Assembly (NCBI GenBank): GCA_020639155.1
Contig: JACKHF010000001.1
Coordinates: forward strand, 2,294,001-2,358,000
DNA: 64,000 nt
DNA from: Phycisphaeraceae bacterium
Lineage (GTDB): Bacteria > Planctomycetota > Phycisphaerae > Phycisphaerales > UBA1924
Direction: 5' to 3'
Within the stretch, counting starts at the first letter, position 1, and each line of letters opens with the position of its first letter. Shown here piece by piece: positions 38,725-46,459 of the stretch. The notes below the pieces were generated by a model. The model worked only from the letters and a program-made list of their open reading frames with translations. It did no database searches and was not told the DNA's origin. Made by a program: the position numbers and the translations under genes.

Positions 38725-39743
38725 GCAGCACCCCCGATCAAACCTGCCGATTCATCGAACCCGAAACGCACGTTCATGCACTGCACTGCCTGCCCTGATG
38801 CGCCCTTGAGCAAGTTGTCGATGGCGCTGCAGATGACAAGATGCGACCCGTCACTGGTTGTTGCGATGTCGCAGTAGTTTGTCCGCGCGACGTCATTCAC
38901 GCGCGGATATGTTCCCGGCGTGAGCAGGCGGACCCACGGCTCGTTTGCGTACTTCTCCATGAGCACAGTGCGCACCTTGTTTTCGTTCCACCCTGCTGCA
39001 AGTTGCACGTGGATCGTGCTGACGATCCCGCGGTCGTACGGCCCTATGTGGGGTATGAAAAGGATGTTGCACTTTGCGTGCTCGCGCATCTCGGGCTGGT
39101 GCCGATGCTTGAGCACGTTGTACGCGCCAGCGGACACCTCACAGAACAGATTCGCAACTTTCGCGCCGCGACCAGCACCGGAGATACCGGAGATTGCATC
39201 GACGATGACCGGTGCGCTTGCGTCTATTGCCCCAGCGTCAGCGAGCGGTCTGACTGGGAGAATCACCGATGTCGGATAGCACCCAGGCACCGCGACAATA
39301 TCTGCGTTCTTGATGGTATCACGATTGATCTCCACCATCCCGTACACAGCGTTTTTCAGCACATCCGGATGGGTGTGCGTGAAGCTGTAGTAGGTCGGAT
39401 AGAGCGCTGTGTCGGACAGCCGATATGCGCCAGAGAGATCCAATACCTTCAGACCTTCTGCGAGCAACTGGGGGACAATATCTGCGCTTGCTTCGTGTGG
39501 CGTGCACAGAAACACCGCATCGACATGCAGAGATTTCAGCGCGTCAACCGAGAACGGCTCAACCGATAGTGAGCATTGATTGCGGAATCGCGGGAACTCA
39601 CTGTCCATTGTTCGCGTTGATGTAGTATTTGTGTCCGATCCGAACACACCCGCGAGCGTTGCCTGTGGATGGCGCAGCAGGATATCGACGAGTTCGGCAC
39701 CCGTGTATCCGGTTGCACCAACGATGGCACAGCGAATGGACAT
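38721..39743 (-). CDS. argC: N-acetyl-gamma-glutamyl-phosphate reductase
   Basis: ArgC reduces acetylglutamyl phosphate with NADPH. The 340-residue product has the nucleotide loop GATGYTGAEL at the N-terminus and the active-site Cys in VAVPGCYPTSVIL near 147. HIGPYDRGI near 210 and the late NLLKGASGQAVQCMN are also typical. ATG 39743 starts at MSIRCAIVGATG; an earlier ATG adds 19 unlikely residues. AGGA lies about 14 bases upstream. It follows argR after 84 bases. Confidence 0.96.
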   Translation of the reverse strand: MSIRCAIVGATGYTGAELVDILLRHPQATLAGVFGSDTNTTSTRTMDSEFPRFRNQCSLSVEPFSVDALKSLHVDAVFLCTPHEASADIVPQLLAEGLKVLDLSGAYRLSDTALYPTYYSFTHTHPDVLKNAVYGMVEINRDTIKNADIVAVPGCYPTSVILPVRPLADAGAIDASAPVIVDAISGISGAGRGAKVANLFCEVSAGAYNVLKHRHQPEMREHAKCNILFIPHIGPYDRGIVSTIHVQLAAGWNENKVRTVLMEKYANEPWVRLLTPGTYPRVNDVARTNYCDIATTSDGSHLVICSAIDNLLKGASGQAVQCMNVRFGFDESAGLIGGAA

Positions 39744-39827
39744 GAAGCAATGATTCCTAATCTGATGGATGGGCGAGTGCGAGAGAATAGAGACAAACAA
39801 TATGAATATGGAAGAATCGTGGTCGTT

Positions 39828-40352
39828 CTACGCAGTTGCGGTTGCTCGCGAGGGGCTGGTCATACCAACCGCACTTGCGAGCGTTGTTCGCACTCGTGTT
39901 GCGTCAGGAGTTGATCGGCAGGCGAGGAAGATAGTGTCGTCGCCCGCAACGGTGCCGATGATGCCGTCGAGCTGAGCATGGTCAAAGTCCGACGCGACGG
40001 TCTGGGCAGCAGCTGGTGTTGTTCTGACAACGACGAGCGACTCACCCTGATCGATCTGCGTGACATACGTCCTGACAGATCTTTGCAAGGCATGAGGAAG
40101 TTGCTGGGTCTTCAGAGGTTGTGTCACAGTCTGGTGTTTGCGGCTTGAGGTGGAATCCTGCTGGGATTGAAGCAGATAGCCTCTCGGGCCTTTTAGAACG
40201 CCGATCTCGCGGAGGTCGCGTGACAAGGTCGGTTGTGCCACGATCACGCCCTCAAGAGCCAGCGCATGCTGCAACTGGTCCTGATTGGTGATTTCGCCGG
40301 TCCTGCTTGTGAGCAGTTGGCGGATCATGTGATGTCTGGCTGCTTTGGTCAT
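39828..40352 (-). CDS. argR: Arginine repressor ArgR
   Basis: ArgR binds arginine and represses arginine genes. The 174-residue protein has an N-terminal winged helix (HHMIRQLLTS, then QPTLSRDLREIGVLKGPRGYLL) and a C-terminal hexamerisation/arginine domain with GTVAGDDTIFLACR. The family start is MTKAARHH at 40352. No Shine-Dalgarno site precedes it. The -10 box at 40362-40367 puts the predicted transcription start about three bases before this ATG, so the message is probably leaderless. Between the arginine and DNA domains is a long Gln/Ser/Thr-rich linker. It is the first gene of the operon. Confidence 0.9.
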   Translation of the reverse strand: MTKAARHHMIRQLLTSRTGEITNQDQLQHALALEGVIVAQPTLSRDLREIGVLKGPRGYLLQSQQDSTSSRKHQTVTQPLKTQQLPHALQRSVRTYVTQIDQGESLVVVRTTPAAAQTVASDFDHAQLDGIIGTVAGDDTIFLACRSTPDATRVRTTLASAVGMTSPSRATATA

Positions 40353-40361
40353 GAGAGCATT

Positions 40362-40390
40362 ATTATTCCTATTCATGAATGAATAGTCAA
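40362..40390 (-). promoter_or_regulatory. argR promoter with operator-like palindrome in its spacer
   Basis: On the minus strand, TTGACT (40390-40385) and AATAAT (40367-40362) are 17 bases apart, five of six matches to consensus in each. The perfect palindrome CTATTCAT-TC-ATGAATAG (40386-40369), 18 bp like an ARG box, covers the spacer. Binding there would block RNA polymerase, giving autoregulation of the arg operon. That the binder is ArgR is inferred. Confidence 0.65.
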
Positions 40391-40566
40391 CTATCGGTTG
40401 CAGCGAGTTATCCACATGAACCAGAATCGGTGGGAGTCATGGTTTGCCGATGGAAGGTGTGAGCTTGGCAACGAAACCAGGCCCGATGGAGCAAAATCGG
40501 CTTGGCAGGCGGAATATGGACAGGCTGGCTTGCATCCCACATGCGTAGAAGGGGATAAACTCAGTC

Positions 40567-41334
40567 GTGGCGACCGAACAAACTGCAATCGCGGATCTCT
40601 TCAGGAGCGTGTGCTCCGATTTTTACGTGAACCAAAAACTCGAGTTGAAACTCGATAACCCTCGTGAGCGACAGCCGGTACTCGAACTCTTTGATCGACT
40701 CCGTCGGCAGCATCCGGAACTGGATCAACTTCGCCAGTATCAGGACGAGCTTGCACTGGAGTCCGTTCCGGGCACACCCGAGCAGAAGTGGATCGCTGTG
40801 CGAGACAAGAGTGTGCGCAGCGGATGCGTGAACTGCGATCGCATGATCGATGCGTATACGTTCCATCAGCAGATACTGGAACTGTCGCCGTTCTTTCTCA
40901 GCATTAATCCGCTCGACGTGCAGTACGTCGAGCTACTGATTGGATTCGACCTGCTTGCGCCGGGCAATCACAACGAGATTGTGCGTGACGCGTTCTTCGC
41001 AGAGGGGCCTTTGGCGGGACTGATGAATGAGCCATCAGAACTCGCGATCGATATTCAGCCTGCCTTCGGATTGATAACTCGTGATGAGACCAACATCGAG
41101 GTGCATTTCGAGGTGAAAACCCGGAACGCACGAGCAAACGGGCTGAGCCCTGATGCCCTGATGCTTGAGCCGATCAGTGTGTACATTACGGCGAGAAAGA
41201 CCGGCTCTGTGTCTCGTGTGCAGGATCTTGCAACGCTGGGAGCAACGCTTGCGAGAAGGGCTGAGCAGATTGTGACGATGCGTGCTGTGCCCCATCTCAT
41301 TGAGCCGTTGCGACGAGCCATCGGGCTGTATTAG
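40567..41334 (+). CDS. Protein of unknown function
   Basis: The 255-residue product is not recognised. It has no signal peptide or membrane segment. It has one CVNC pair near residue 87 that could bind metal or form a disulfide. The second half reads as beta strands (FGLITRDETNIEVHFEVKTR). A GTG at 40567 has GAAGGGG about ten bases upstream. It is divergent from argR with about 215 bases between the starts. Nothing in the context indicates a function. Confidence 0.72.
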   Translation: MATEQTAIADLFRSVCSDFYVNQKLELKLDNPRERQPVLELFDRLRRQHPELDQLRQYQDELALESVPGTPEQKWIAVRDKSVRSGCVNCDRMIDAYTFHQQILELSPFFLSINPLDVQYVELLIGFDLLAPGNHNEIVRDAFFAEGPLAGLMNEPSELAIDIQPAFGLITRDETNIEVHFEVKTRNARANGLSPDALMLEPISVYITARKTGSVSRVQDLATLGATLARRAEQIVTMRAVPHLIEPLRRAIGLY

Positions 41335-41427
41335 TCTCTGTTTCCAGAATCCCGAGGAAACCCCGGGGTATCAGCCGACATATACCGTGGTATGCTCATT
41401 CTTGAATGTGCGCGGAAGGTTGCTGAC

Positions 41428-41739
41428 ATGCAGGTACGTATCAACATCTCGCTTGCACAGCAAACGATGAATGATGGCGCTGCAGGTACAGATTCGATTG
41501 TAAAGATGCTTCCCTGGATTGGGCTGGCGATTGTTGCGGTGTTCGTTCTGACAGTGCTGGTGCTGATACTCCGTTCATGGATGCTCAGTGATAAAACTTC
41601 CAAGAAGATCGATCTCGCGACAGAACTTCACAAGATGCGCAAGAGTATGACGGACGAGGAATACCAACATGTTCGAGGGATCATGCTCGAAAAGATGAAG
41701 GGAACGAGTGTTTCGTCGCAACCCGTCAACGGTGAATAG
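41428..41739 (+). CDS. Small single-pass membrane protein of unknown function
   Basis: The 103-residue protein has a short polar N-terminus, one strong membrane segment (WIGLAIVAVFVLTVLVLILRSW) broken here only by its flanking Trp, and a charged cytoplasmic tail of about 45 residues (KKIDLATELHKMRKSMTDEEY). The ATG at 41428 follows GGAAGG after ten bases; ATG 41392 would add twelve residues. The tail has the look of a helical short protein-binding module. It is followed by two hairpins and precedes clpX. Confidence 0.7.
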   Translation: MQVRINISLAQQTMNDGAAGTDSIVKMLPWIGLAIVAVFVLTVLVLILRSWMLSDKTSKKIDLATELHKMRKSMTDEEYQHVRGIMLEKMKGTSVSSQPVNGE

Positions 41740-41750
41740 AGCGCGTTGAA

Positions 41751-41770
41751 ACTACGGAGACCTCCGTAGT
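41751..41770 (+). repeat. Perfect inverted repeat
   Basis: ACTACGGAG (41751-41759) and CTCCGTAGT (41762-41770) are separated by two bases. No T-run follows. It could be a protein-binding palindrome or an RNA hairpin just behind the small membrane protein gene. Confidence 0.6.
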
Positions 41771-41798
41771 GTTGTGGAAAACAGTTAGTCCAGATAAG

Positions 41799-41838
41799 CG
41801 CAACGTCTCATTGTGTTACATCCGACGTTGCGATTTTT
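41799..41838 (+). terminator. Rho-independent terminator
   Basis: CGCAACGTC (41799-41807) pairs with GACGTTGCG (41824-41832), loop 16 bases, followed by ATTTTT to 41838. It ends the transcript of the small membrane protein before clpX. Confidence 0.8.
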
Positions 41839-42051
41839 CCGAGTGTGCGGTTGGGTTTGTGTTGCGGAGGGTCCAACTGTCCTGTTTGCAAAGCACTTGG
41901 CCCGGTTTTGGTCGAGCGAACGGATGTGAATGTCGATACAGTACTGCTGGTCTGCAACGCGCTGTTGTTGCGCCAGTGTTCGCTTCAAGGCTGACTGCCT
42001 ATGTTTGCGACGGATTCGGTTGTGTATGCGTGAAAGAAGACCGGAGGGCGG

Positions 42052-43365
42052 ATGGCCAAGCCAAGGCAGGATGGAAACGGGAGTGACAACGGCAACGGCA
42101 GTGGGGGCGATGATGGCTTCCGCGGTCGTCGGGTGACCACGTGCTCGTTCTGTGGAAAGACCAGTCGTGAGGTTGGTCCCATGGTCGAGGGGCCGAGTCA
42201 GGTCTTCATCTGTAATCACTGCACCGATCTATGCGTGAACATTTTCCATCAGGAGCGCAAACAGATCGGTAAGGGGGCGGGTATCGATCGTGTCCCCTCG
42301 CCGCGCGAGATCAAGGAGTTTCTTGATCAGTACGTGATTGGTCAGGATGTCGCAAAGCGTTCGCTCTCGGTGGCTGTGCATACCCACTACAAGCGTTTGC
42401 AGCACCTTGATTCGGGTGACAAGACGATCGAACTCGACAAGTCGAATATTCTGATCATCGGACCGACCGGGTGCGGTAAGACATTGCTCGCCAAATCAAT
42501 GGCGCGGATGCTGAAGGTACCGTTTGCCATCGGTGATGCAACCACGCTCACCGAAGCCGGGTACGTTGGTGAGGATGTCGAGAATCTGTTGTTGCGTCTG
42601 CTCCAGGCAGCTGATTACGATCTCGATGCTGCCCAGCGCGGCATCATCTATCTGGACGAGATCGACAAGATTGGCAAGTCTTCTGGCAATGTCTCTATTA
42701 CGCGCGATGTGTCCGGTGAGGGCGTGCAGCAGTCGCTTCTGAAGATGCTCGAGGGCACTGTGGCAAATGTCCCGCCACAGGGTGGGCGCAAGCATCCCGA
42801 GCAGCAGTACATTCAGATGGACACGTCGAACATCCTGTTTATCTGTGGCGGCACCTTTGTCGGGCTTGAGGACATCATCCGTCGTCGCCTTGGCAAGAGT
42901 CGAATCGGGTTCACAACGGATGCTGCAGCGAACAACGAGGAGGATCGTGCAGCCTTGCTCGCTCAGGCAACACCTGAGGATGTGACCGAGTACGGCATGA
43001 TCCCGGAACTTGTCGGGCGTCTGCCGATTGTTGCGCCGCTCTCGCCAATGGACACACCAGCGCTTGTGCGCATTCTGACAGAGCCGAAGAACGCGCTCGT
43101 TCGTCAGTACGAGTACTTCTTTGAGATGGAAGGCGCAAAGCTTCGCTTTACCAAAGACGCACTCGAAGCGGTTGCTGAAGAGGCCAAGAAGCGCAAGACC
43201 GGTGCTCGTGCGTTGCGCAGTGTCATGGAAGAGACAATGCTTGCTCTTCTGTACGATCTGCCCGAGCATAATCACGCTGGTGTGGAGTATGTCATTGAAG
43301 CACAGGACATCATCTCGCCTCGTCCGCTCAAGTCGCTAGCAAAGCCGCTGAAAGTCACAGCGTAA
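42052..43365 (+). CDS. clpX: ATP-dependent Clp protease ATP-binding subunit ClpX
   Basis: ClpX unfolds substrates and feeds them to ClpP. The 437-residue protein has the N-terminal zinc domain (CSFC near residue 31, CNHC near 55), preceded by a Gly/Asn/Asp-rich tail of 25 residues. Walker A is GPTGCGKTLLAK near 140, Walker B is GIIYLDEIDKI near 200, and the sensor-2 region is TGARALRSVMEE. The ClpP-binding IGF loop is visible as SRIGF near 285. tig and clpP, its usual neighbours, are not adjacent, so it is transcribed alone. A terminator follows. Confidence 0.97.
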   Translation: MAKPRQDGNGSDNGNGSGGDDGFRGRRVTTCSFCGKTSREVGPMVEGPSQVFICNHCTDLCVNIFHQERKQIGKGAGIDRVPSPREIKEFLDQYVIGQDVAKRSLSVAVHTHYKRLQHLDSGDKTIELDKSNILIIGPTGCGKTLLAKSMARMLKVPFAIGDATTLTEAGYVGEDVENLLLRLLQAADYDLDAAQRGIIYLDEIDKIGKSSGNVSITRDVSGEGVQQSLLKMLEGTVANVPPQGGRKHPEQQYIQMDTSNILFICGGTFVGLEDIIRRRLGKSRIGFTTDAAANNEEDRAALLAQATPEDVTEYGMIPELVGRLPIVAPLSPMDTPALVRILTEPKNALVRQYEYFFEMEGAKLRFTKDALEAVAEEAKKRKTGARALRSVMEETMLALLYDLPEHNHAGVEYVIEAQDIISPRPLKSLAKPLKVTA

Positions 43366-43398
43366 GCGGCGTTACACATGGACAAGTCAGTCAAAAGG

Positions 43399-43432
43399 AA
43401 AGACCCACGTTCCATGCACTCGCGGGTCTTTT
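43399..43432. terminator. Bidirectional terminator between clpX and the ParA gene
   Basis: AAAGACCC (43399-43406) pairs with GGGTCTTT (43424-43431), extended by inner CG pairs. A T-run lies on the plus side and an A-run on the minus side, so it serves both converging genes. Confidence 0.82.
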
Positions 43433-43467
43433 CTCTTGAAAACGTGCTCGATCAGGGAGCCGCCTTG

Positions 43468-44490
43468 TCAGACATGTGAATGACCTGAAAACGACTGAAC
43501 ACTGCGCTGGTCCTGCATTCGACGGGCTGTACGCGCAAGATCGTCTGCACGACTCGATTGCGACATCATGCTATGGGTTGCTGGTGTAAACGAACCCTCG
43601 CGACCGGGGATGCCTGCTGATGCGACACGACGCGAAAGCTCGCGGTGTGCGTCCATGCCCGGCACTGCGCGAACAGCTTGTGCTGTTGCAGCGGTGGGGC
43701 GATGATCGACGAGTGTGCGCAGCTGATCGATGGTCCATGTTGCGAGCTGGACAAAGTCTGTCGCGGCATCAGACGAGCTGTTGTAATCGAGGACGGACTG
43801 GCCGAACGAGGCGGCTTCCTTCACCGCGACGTCGTACCGGATGACAAACGGAACCATGCGTGCATTCACACGGCGGCTGAGTTCGGACTCAAGGTCGCGG
43901 GCGAGCGCAACAGTCTGTTCATGGACACTCGGGAGCACGCCGATCTGCGGCTGCACGCCCATGCGTTCGCCGAGTTCTGCGAGCGTTGCAACTTCGTTTG
44001 TGGCACTCTGCAGCGCGTAATAGCTTGTTTCGACCGGCACGAGGACCAGCGAAGCAGCTGCAAGTGCGTTGCGGGCAAGGACATTCCGTGACCCCGGGGG
44101 GGTATCAATCACGCACACGTCATACTGCGATGACAGACGGGAGAGGAACCGATCGAGCAGCCAATCAAGGTCTGGACGGTCTGCGCCCTGGCCGTTGGTA
44201 TCGAATGATGCCAGACGGGTACGGCTTGGTGCCAGATCGAGACGGCGTGAGATACGCCAGATCAGGCGTTCGGCGTCGAATCCGGCCCGATCGCCGACCA
44301 GCATGGCCTCGCCGATATCGGCATCCAGACGGCTCTCAGGGATTGCCAGACCCGCAGCACAATGCCCCTGCGGGTCGAGGTCGACCAGCAGCGTGCGAAG
44401 CCCGCGGGCGGCTAGAGCCCCCGCCAGATTCACAGCCGTGGTGGTCTTGCCGCAGCCACCCTTCTGATTCATAATCGCGATACGTCGCAT
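43468..44490 (-). CDS. ParA/Soj-family ATPase
   Basis: ParA-type ATPases position DNA or protein cargo. The 340-residue protein has the deviant Walker A KGGCGKTTTAVNLA near residue 10, LLVDLDPQGH near 40 and Walker B YDVCVIDTPPG near 120. About 90 C-terminal residues beyond the domain, with many Arg, Ser and Ala, are a tail of unknown role. A parB is not adjacent, so whether it segregates the chromosome or acts on another cargo is open. ATG 44490 has GGAGGC upstream. Confidence 0.85.
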   Translation of the reverse strand: MRRIAIMNQKGGCGKTTTAVNLAGALAARGLRTLLVDLDPQGHCAAGLAIPESRLDADIGEAMLVGDRAGFDAERLIWRISRRLDLAPSRTRLASFDTNGQGADRPDLDWLLDRFLSRLSSQYDVCVIDTPPGSRNVLARNALAAASLVLVPVETSYYALQSATNEVATLAELGERMGVQPQIGVLPSVHEQTVALARDLESELSRRVNARMVPFVIRYDVAVKEAASFGQSVLDYNSSSDAATDFVQLATWTIDQLRTLVDHRPTAATAQAVRAVPGMDAHRELSRRVASAGIPGREGSFTPATHSMMSQSSRADDLARTARRMQDQRSVQSFSGHSHV

Positions 44491-44719
44491 GTATGCCTCC
44501 CAACACACTGCACGGACACCGTCCGCGGGCCCGCCTGAAGTGGGCCTGTTTCATTGATGTCCATGAAGGACGTTCCTCACCACGGAGTTCCCACACCCCG
44601 ACCGCCAACCCGGTGGAGCAGCAAGGCCTGATCCCGCCTTGCTACAGCCAGTTGCTGCGGCAGACTGTGCTATCGGAACCTTGCTGGGAATGCCTGCAAC
44701 CGACAGGGCAGAAATCGTC

Positions 44720-45904
44720 TTATCCCGCCTGCCAGGCTGAAAAACCGGCGAGCACAATGCGATCGGGAGGATTGTCGATGATCGTGCAATGCCCGTCACC
44801 AGTCGGAAGAACAAGACGGAGCTTGCCAGCACGAACTTTCTTGTCGTGTGTCATTGCTGACACTAGCGAATCTTCACGTGGAAGATGCTGCAGTTGTGTT
44901 GGAAGTTGTGCGCGCGCAACACGTGCGCTCGTGTGTTCGAGTGTGTTGTTTGGTGCAATGCCCATTGCTTCAGACGCTGCACTTGCGGCGACAAGCCCGA
45001 GCGCAACTGCTTCACCGTGTGTCAATGGTGCATGCGCAGGATGTCCATCCGGAGAAAGCTCTGGATGTGATTCAAGCGCGTGCGCAAATGTGTGACCGAG
45101 GTTGAGCACCGCACGCCCAAGCGATGCTCGCTGTGGATCTTCTGTTTCATCTGCTTGCACAACAGATGCCTTGACGGCAACATTGCGTGCGATGAACTCC
45201 GGAAGGATGTCGGGATCACGTGTGAGTACTCGGTCAAGTGAGCTGTCTGTGTACTGAATAAGACTCTCGTGTCCCCAATCAGCACAGAGCATCGTGTGTT
45301 TTATGCACTCGGCAATGCCGCTCCGGAAAGCACGGTCCGGGAGCGATGCGAGCGTGTTTGTGTCTGCTAACACAGCGACAGGCTGGCTAAATGCGCCGAC
45401 CATGTTCTTGTAGAGTGATCCTTCGACGGTCAGGTTGACAGCGGTCTTACCGCCGACCGAAGCGTCGACCATTGCGAGCAGTGTGGTGGGGCACTGAAGA
45501 ACGGGTGTGCCCCTGTGATGGAGTGCTGCTGCAAGTCCAGCAACATCACCTGTAATACCACCGCCCAGCGCGATGACAGGATCCCCGCGTTCAAGCTTTG
45601 CGCGGGACATCGCAACAAGAATCGCTTCAAGCGACTGGAACGACTTTGCCTGCTCTGTCGGCGTCAGCGTGTGAAGAACCGGTTCGATGGAAACTTCACG
45701 GAGCGATTCCATCGCGGTGGAGACGATGTCCTTGGGCAAGCCGGCATCCGCAACGACAATCGACGTGCGCGTTGGGAGTGGGCACAACTCCTCTGTGACG
45801 GTGCCGAGTGATGAGAGTGTGTTCGGGCCGATACTGACGGTGTATGTTCCCGCTCGGGTTGTCACTGGCACACGATGCGCTGCGTTGGAAGCTTGCTTAC
45901 TCAT
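44720..45904 (-). CDS. aroB: 3-dehydroquinate synthase
   Basis: AroB cyclises DAHP in the shikimate pathway using NAD and zinc. The 394-residue protein has GGGITGDVAGLAAAL near residue 115 and CPTTLLAMVDASVGGKTAVN near 140. Zinc ligands sit in RSGIAECIKH, LNLGHTFAHALE and LTHGEAVALG. An insertion with His, Pro and Asp lies between the last two. The start overlaps the end of rsfS by eight bases. About 35 in-frame residues upstream of ATG 45904 are unlikely to be translated. Confidence 0.95.
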   Translation of the reverse strand: MSKQASNAAHRVPVTTRAGTYTVSIGPNTLSSLGTVTEELCPLPTRTSIVVADAGLPKDIVSTAMESLREVSIEPVLHTLTPTEQAKSFQSLEAILVAMSRAKLERGDPVIALGGGITGDVAGLAAALHHRGTPVLQCPTTLLAMVDASVGGKTAVNLTVEGSLYKNMVGAFSQPVAVLADTNTLASLPDRAFRSGIAECIKHTMLCADWGHESLIQYTDSSLDRVLTRDPDILPEFIARNVAVKASVVQADETEDPQRASLGRAVLNLGHTFAHALESHPELSPDGHPAHAPLTHGEAVALGLVAASAASEAMGIAPNNTLEHTSARVARAQLPTQLQHLPREDSLVSAMTHDKKVRAGKLRLVLPTGDGHCTIIDNPPDRIVLAGFSAWQAG

Positions 45905-46361
45905 TGGAATCGGTATCGGCCTTTGTTTCGCGCTTCCATTCGACACGCTTGCCATCGCCCCACAGCATCTCAAGGTCGTAAAGCGCCCGGGCATTCGCCT
46001 CGAACACATGGACCATCACCTGGAGGTAGTCGGCGAGCAGCCAGTCCGCACTGGTGTCCTTTGCGGGGTCGAACGGGTGATAGCCGCAGTCCTTTGCCGC
46101 ACTTTCCACATCGGCGAGCGCTGATCGCATCTGGCGGTCTGATGTTCCCGTCCCTATCACGATGTAGTCTGTGACCGGGTTTTTTCCGCTCACATCGAGC
46201 ACAAGGATGTCATCACACCTGGCATCCTTCAATGCGCGTGCGGCAGCAATCGCAAATGTCTTAGCATCGGTGTCCCGGCCTTGCTTTGTTTGATGTAACG
46301 CTTCAGCGCGGGCATCATCATGATGGGGAACAGGATCGGGCTGTGTGTTGTTGTGCTGCAT
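45897..46361 (-). CDS. rsfS: Ribosomal silencing factor RsfS
   Basis: RsfS binds L14 and prevents subunit joining under starvation. The 154-residue protein has DILVLDVSGKNPVTDYIVIGTGTSDRQ near residues 50-75 and DWLLADYLQVMVHVFEANARALYDLEMLWGD-like features, given here by key residues: W-L-x-x-D-Y near 106 and the Y-x-L-E-x-L-W-G-D end. The first 30 residues are His/Asp/Gln-rich and not conserved-looking. It leads into aroB with an 8-base overlap. Confidence 0.92.
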   Translation of the reverse strand: MQHNNTQPDPVPHHDDARAEALHQTKQGRDTDAKTFAIAAARALKDARCDDILVLDVSGKNPVTDYIVIGTGTSDRQMRSALADVESAAKDCGYHPFDPAKDTSADWLLADYLQVMVHVFEANARALYDLEMLWGDGKRVEWKRETKADTDSNE

Positions 46362-46459
46362 CAGTTGGTGTGTCCTTGGATTTCATCAGACTGTAGGAAA
46401 ACGATGGCACGCGTCCATAATCAGCGTGGAAAATAGGGAAAACGGATCATGTGATTGCA

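Larger units (their letters stand above)
41740..42051 (+). other. Intergenic region before clpX
   Basis: This 312-base stretch holds two hairpins, listed separately, in its first 100 bases. The remaining 210 bases before clpX contain no gene; the clpX promoter should lie there, but no convincing -35/-10 pair was found. clpP is not present upstream. Confidence 0.6.

Noticed and set aside
39744..39827. Second ARG-box-like site before argC
   Set aside because: Only a partial ATATTCATAT-like match is present, without the two-armed form seen at argR.
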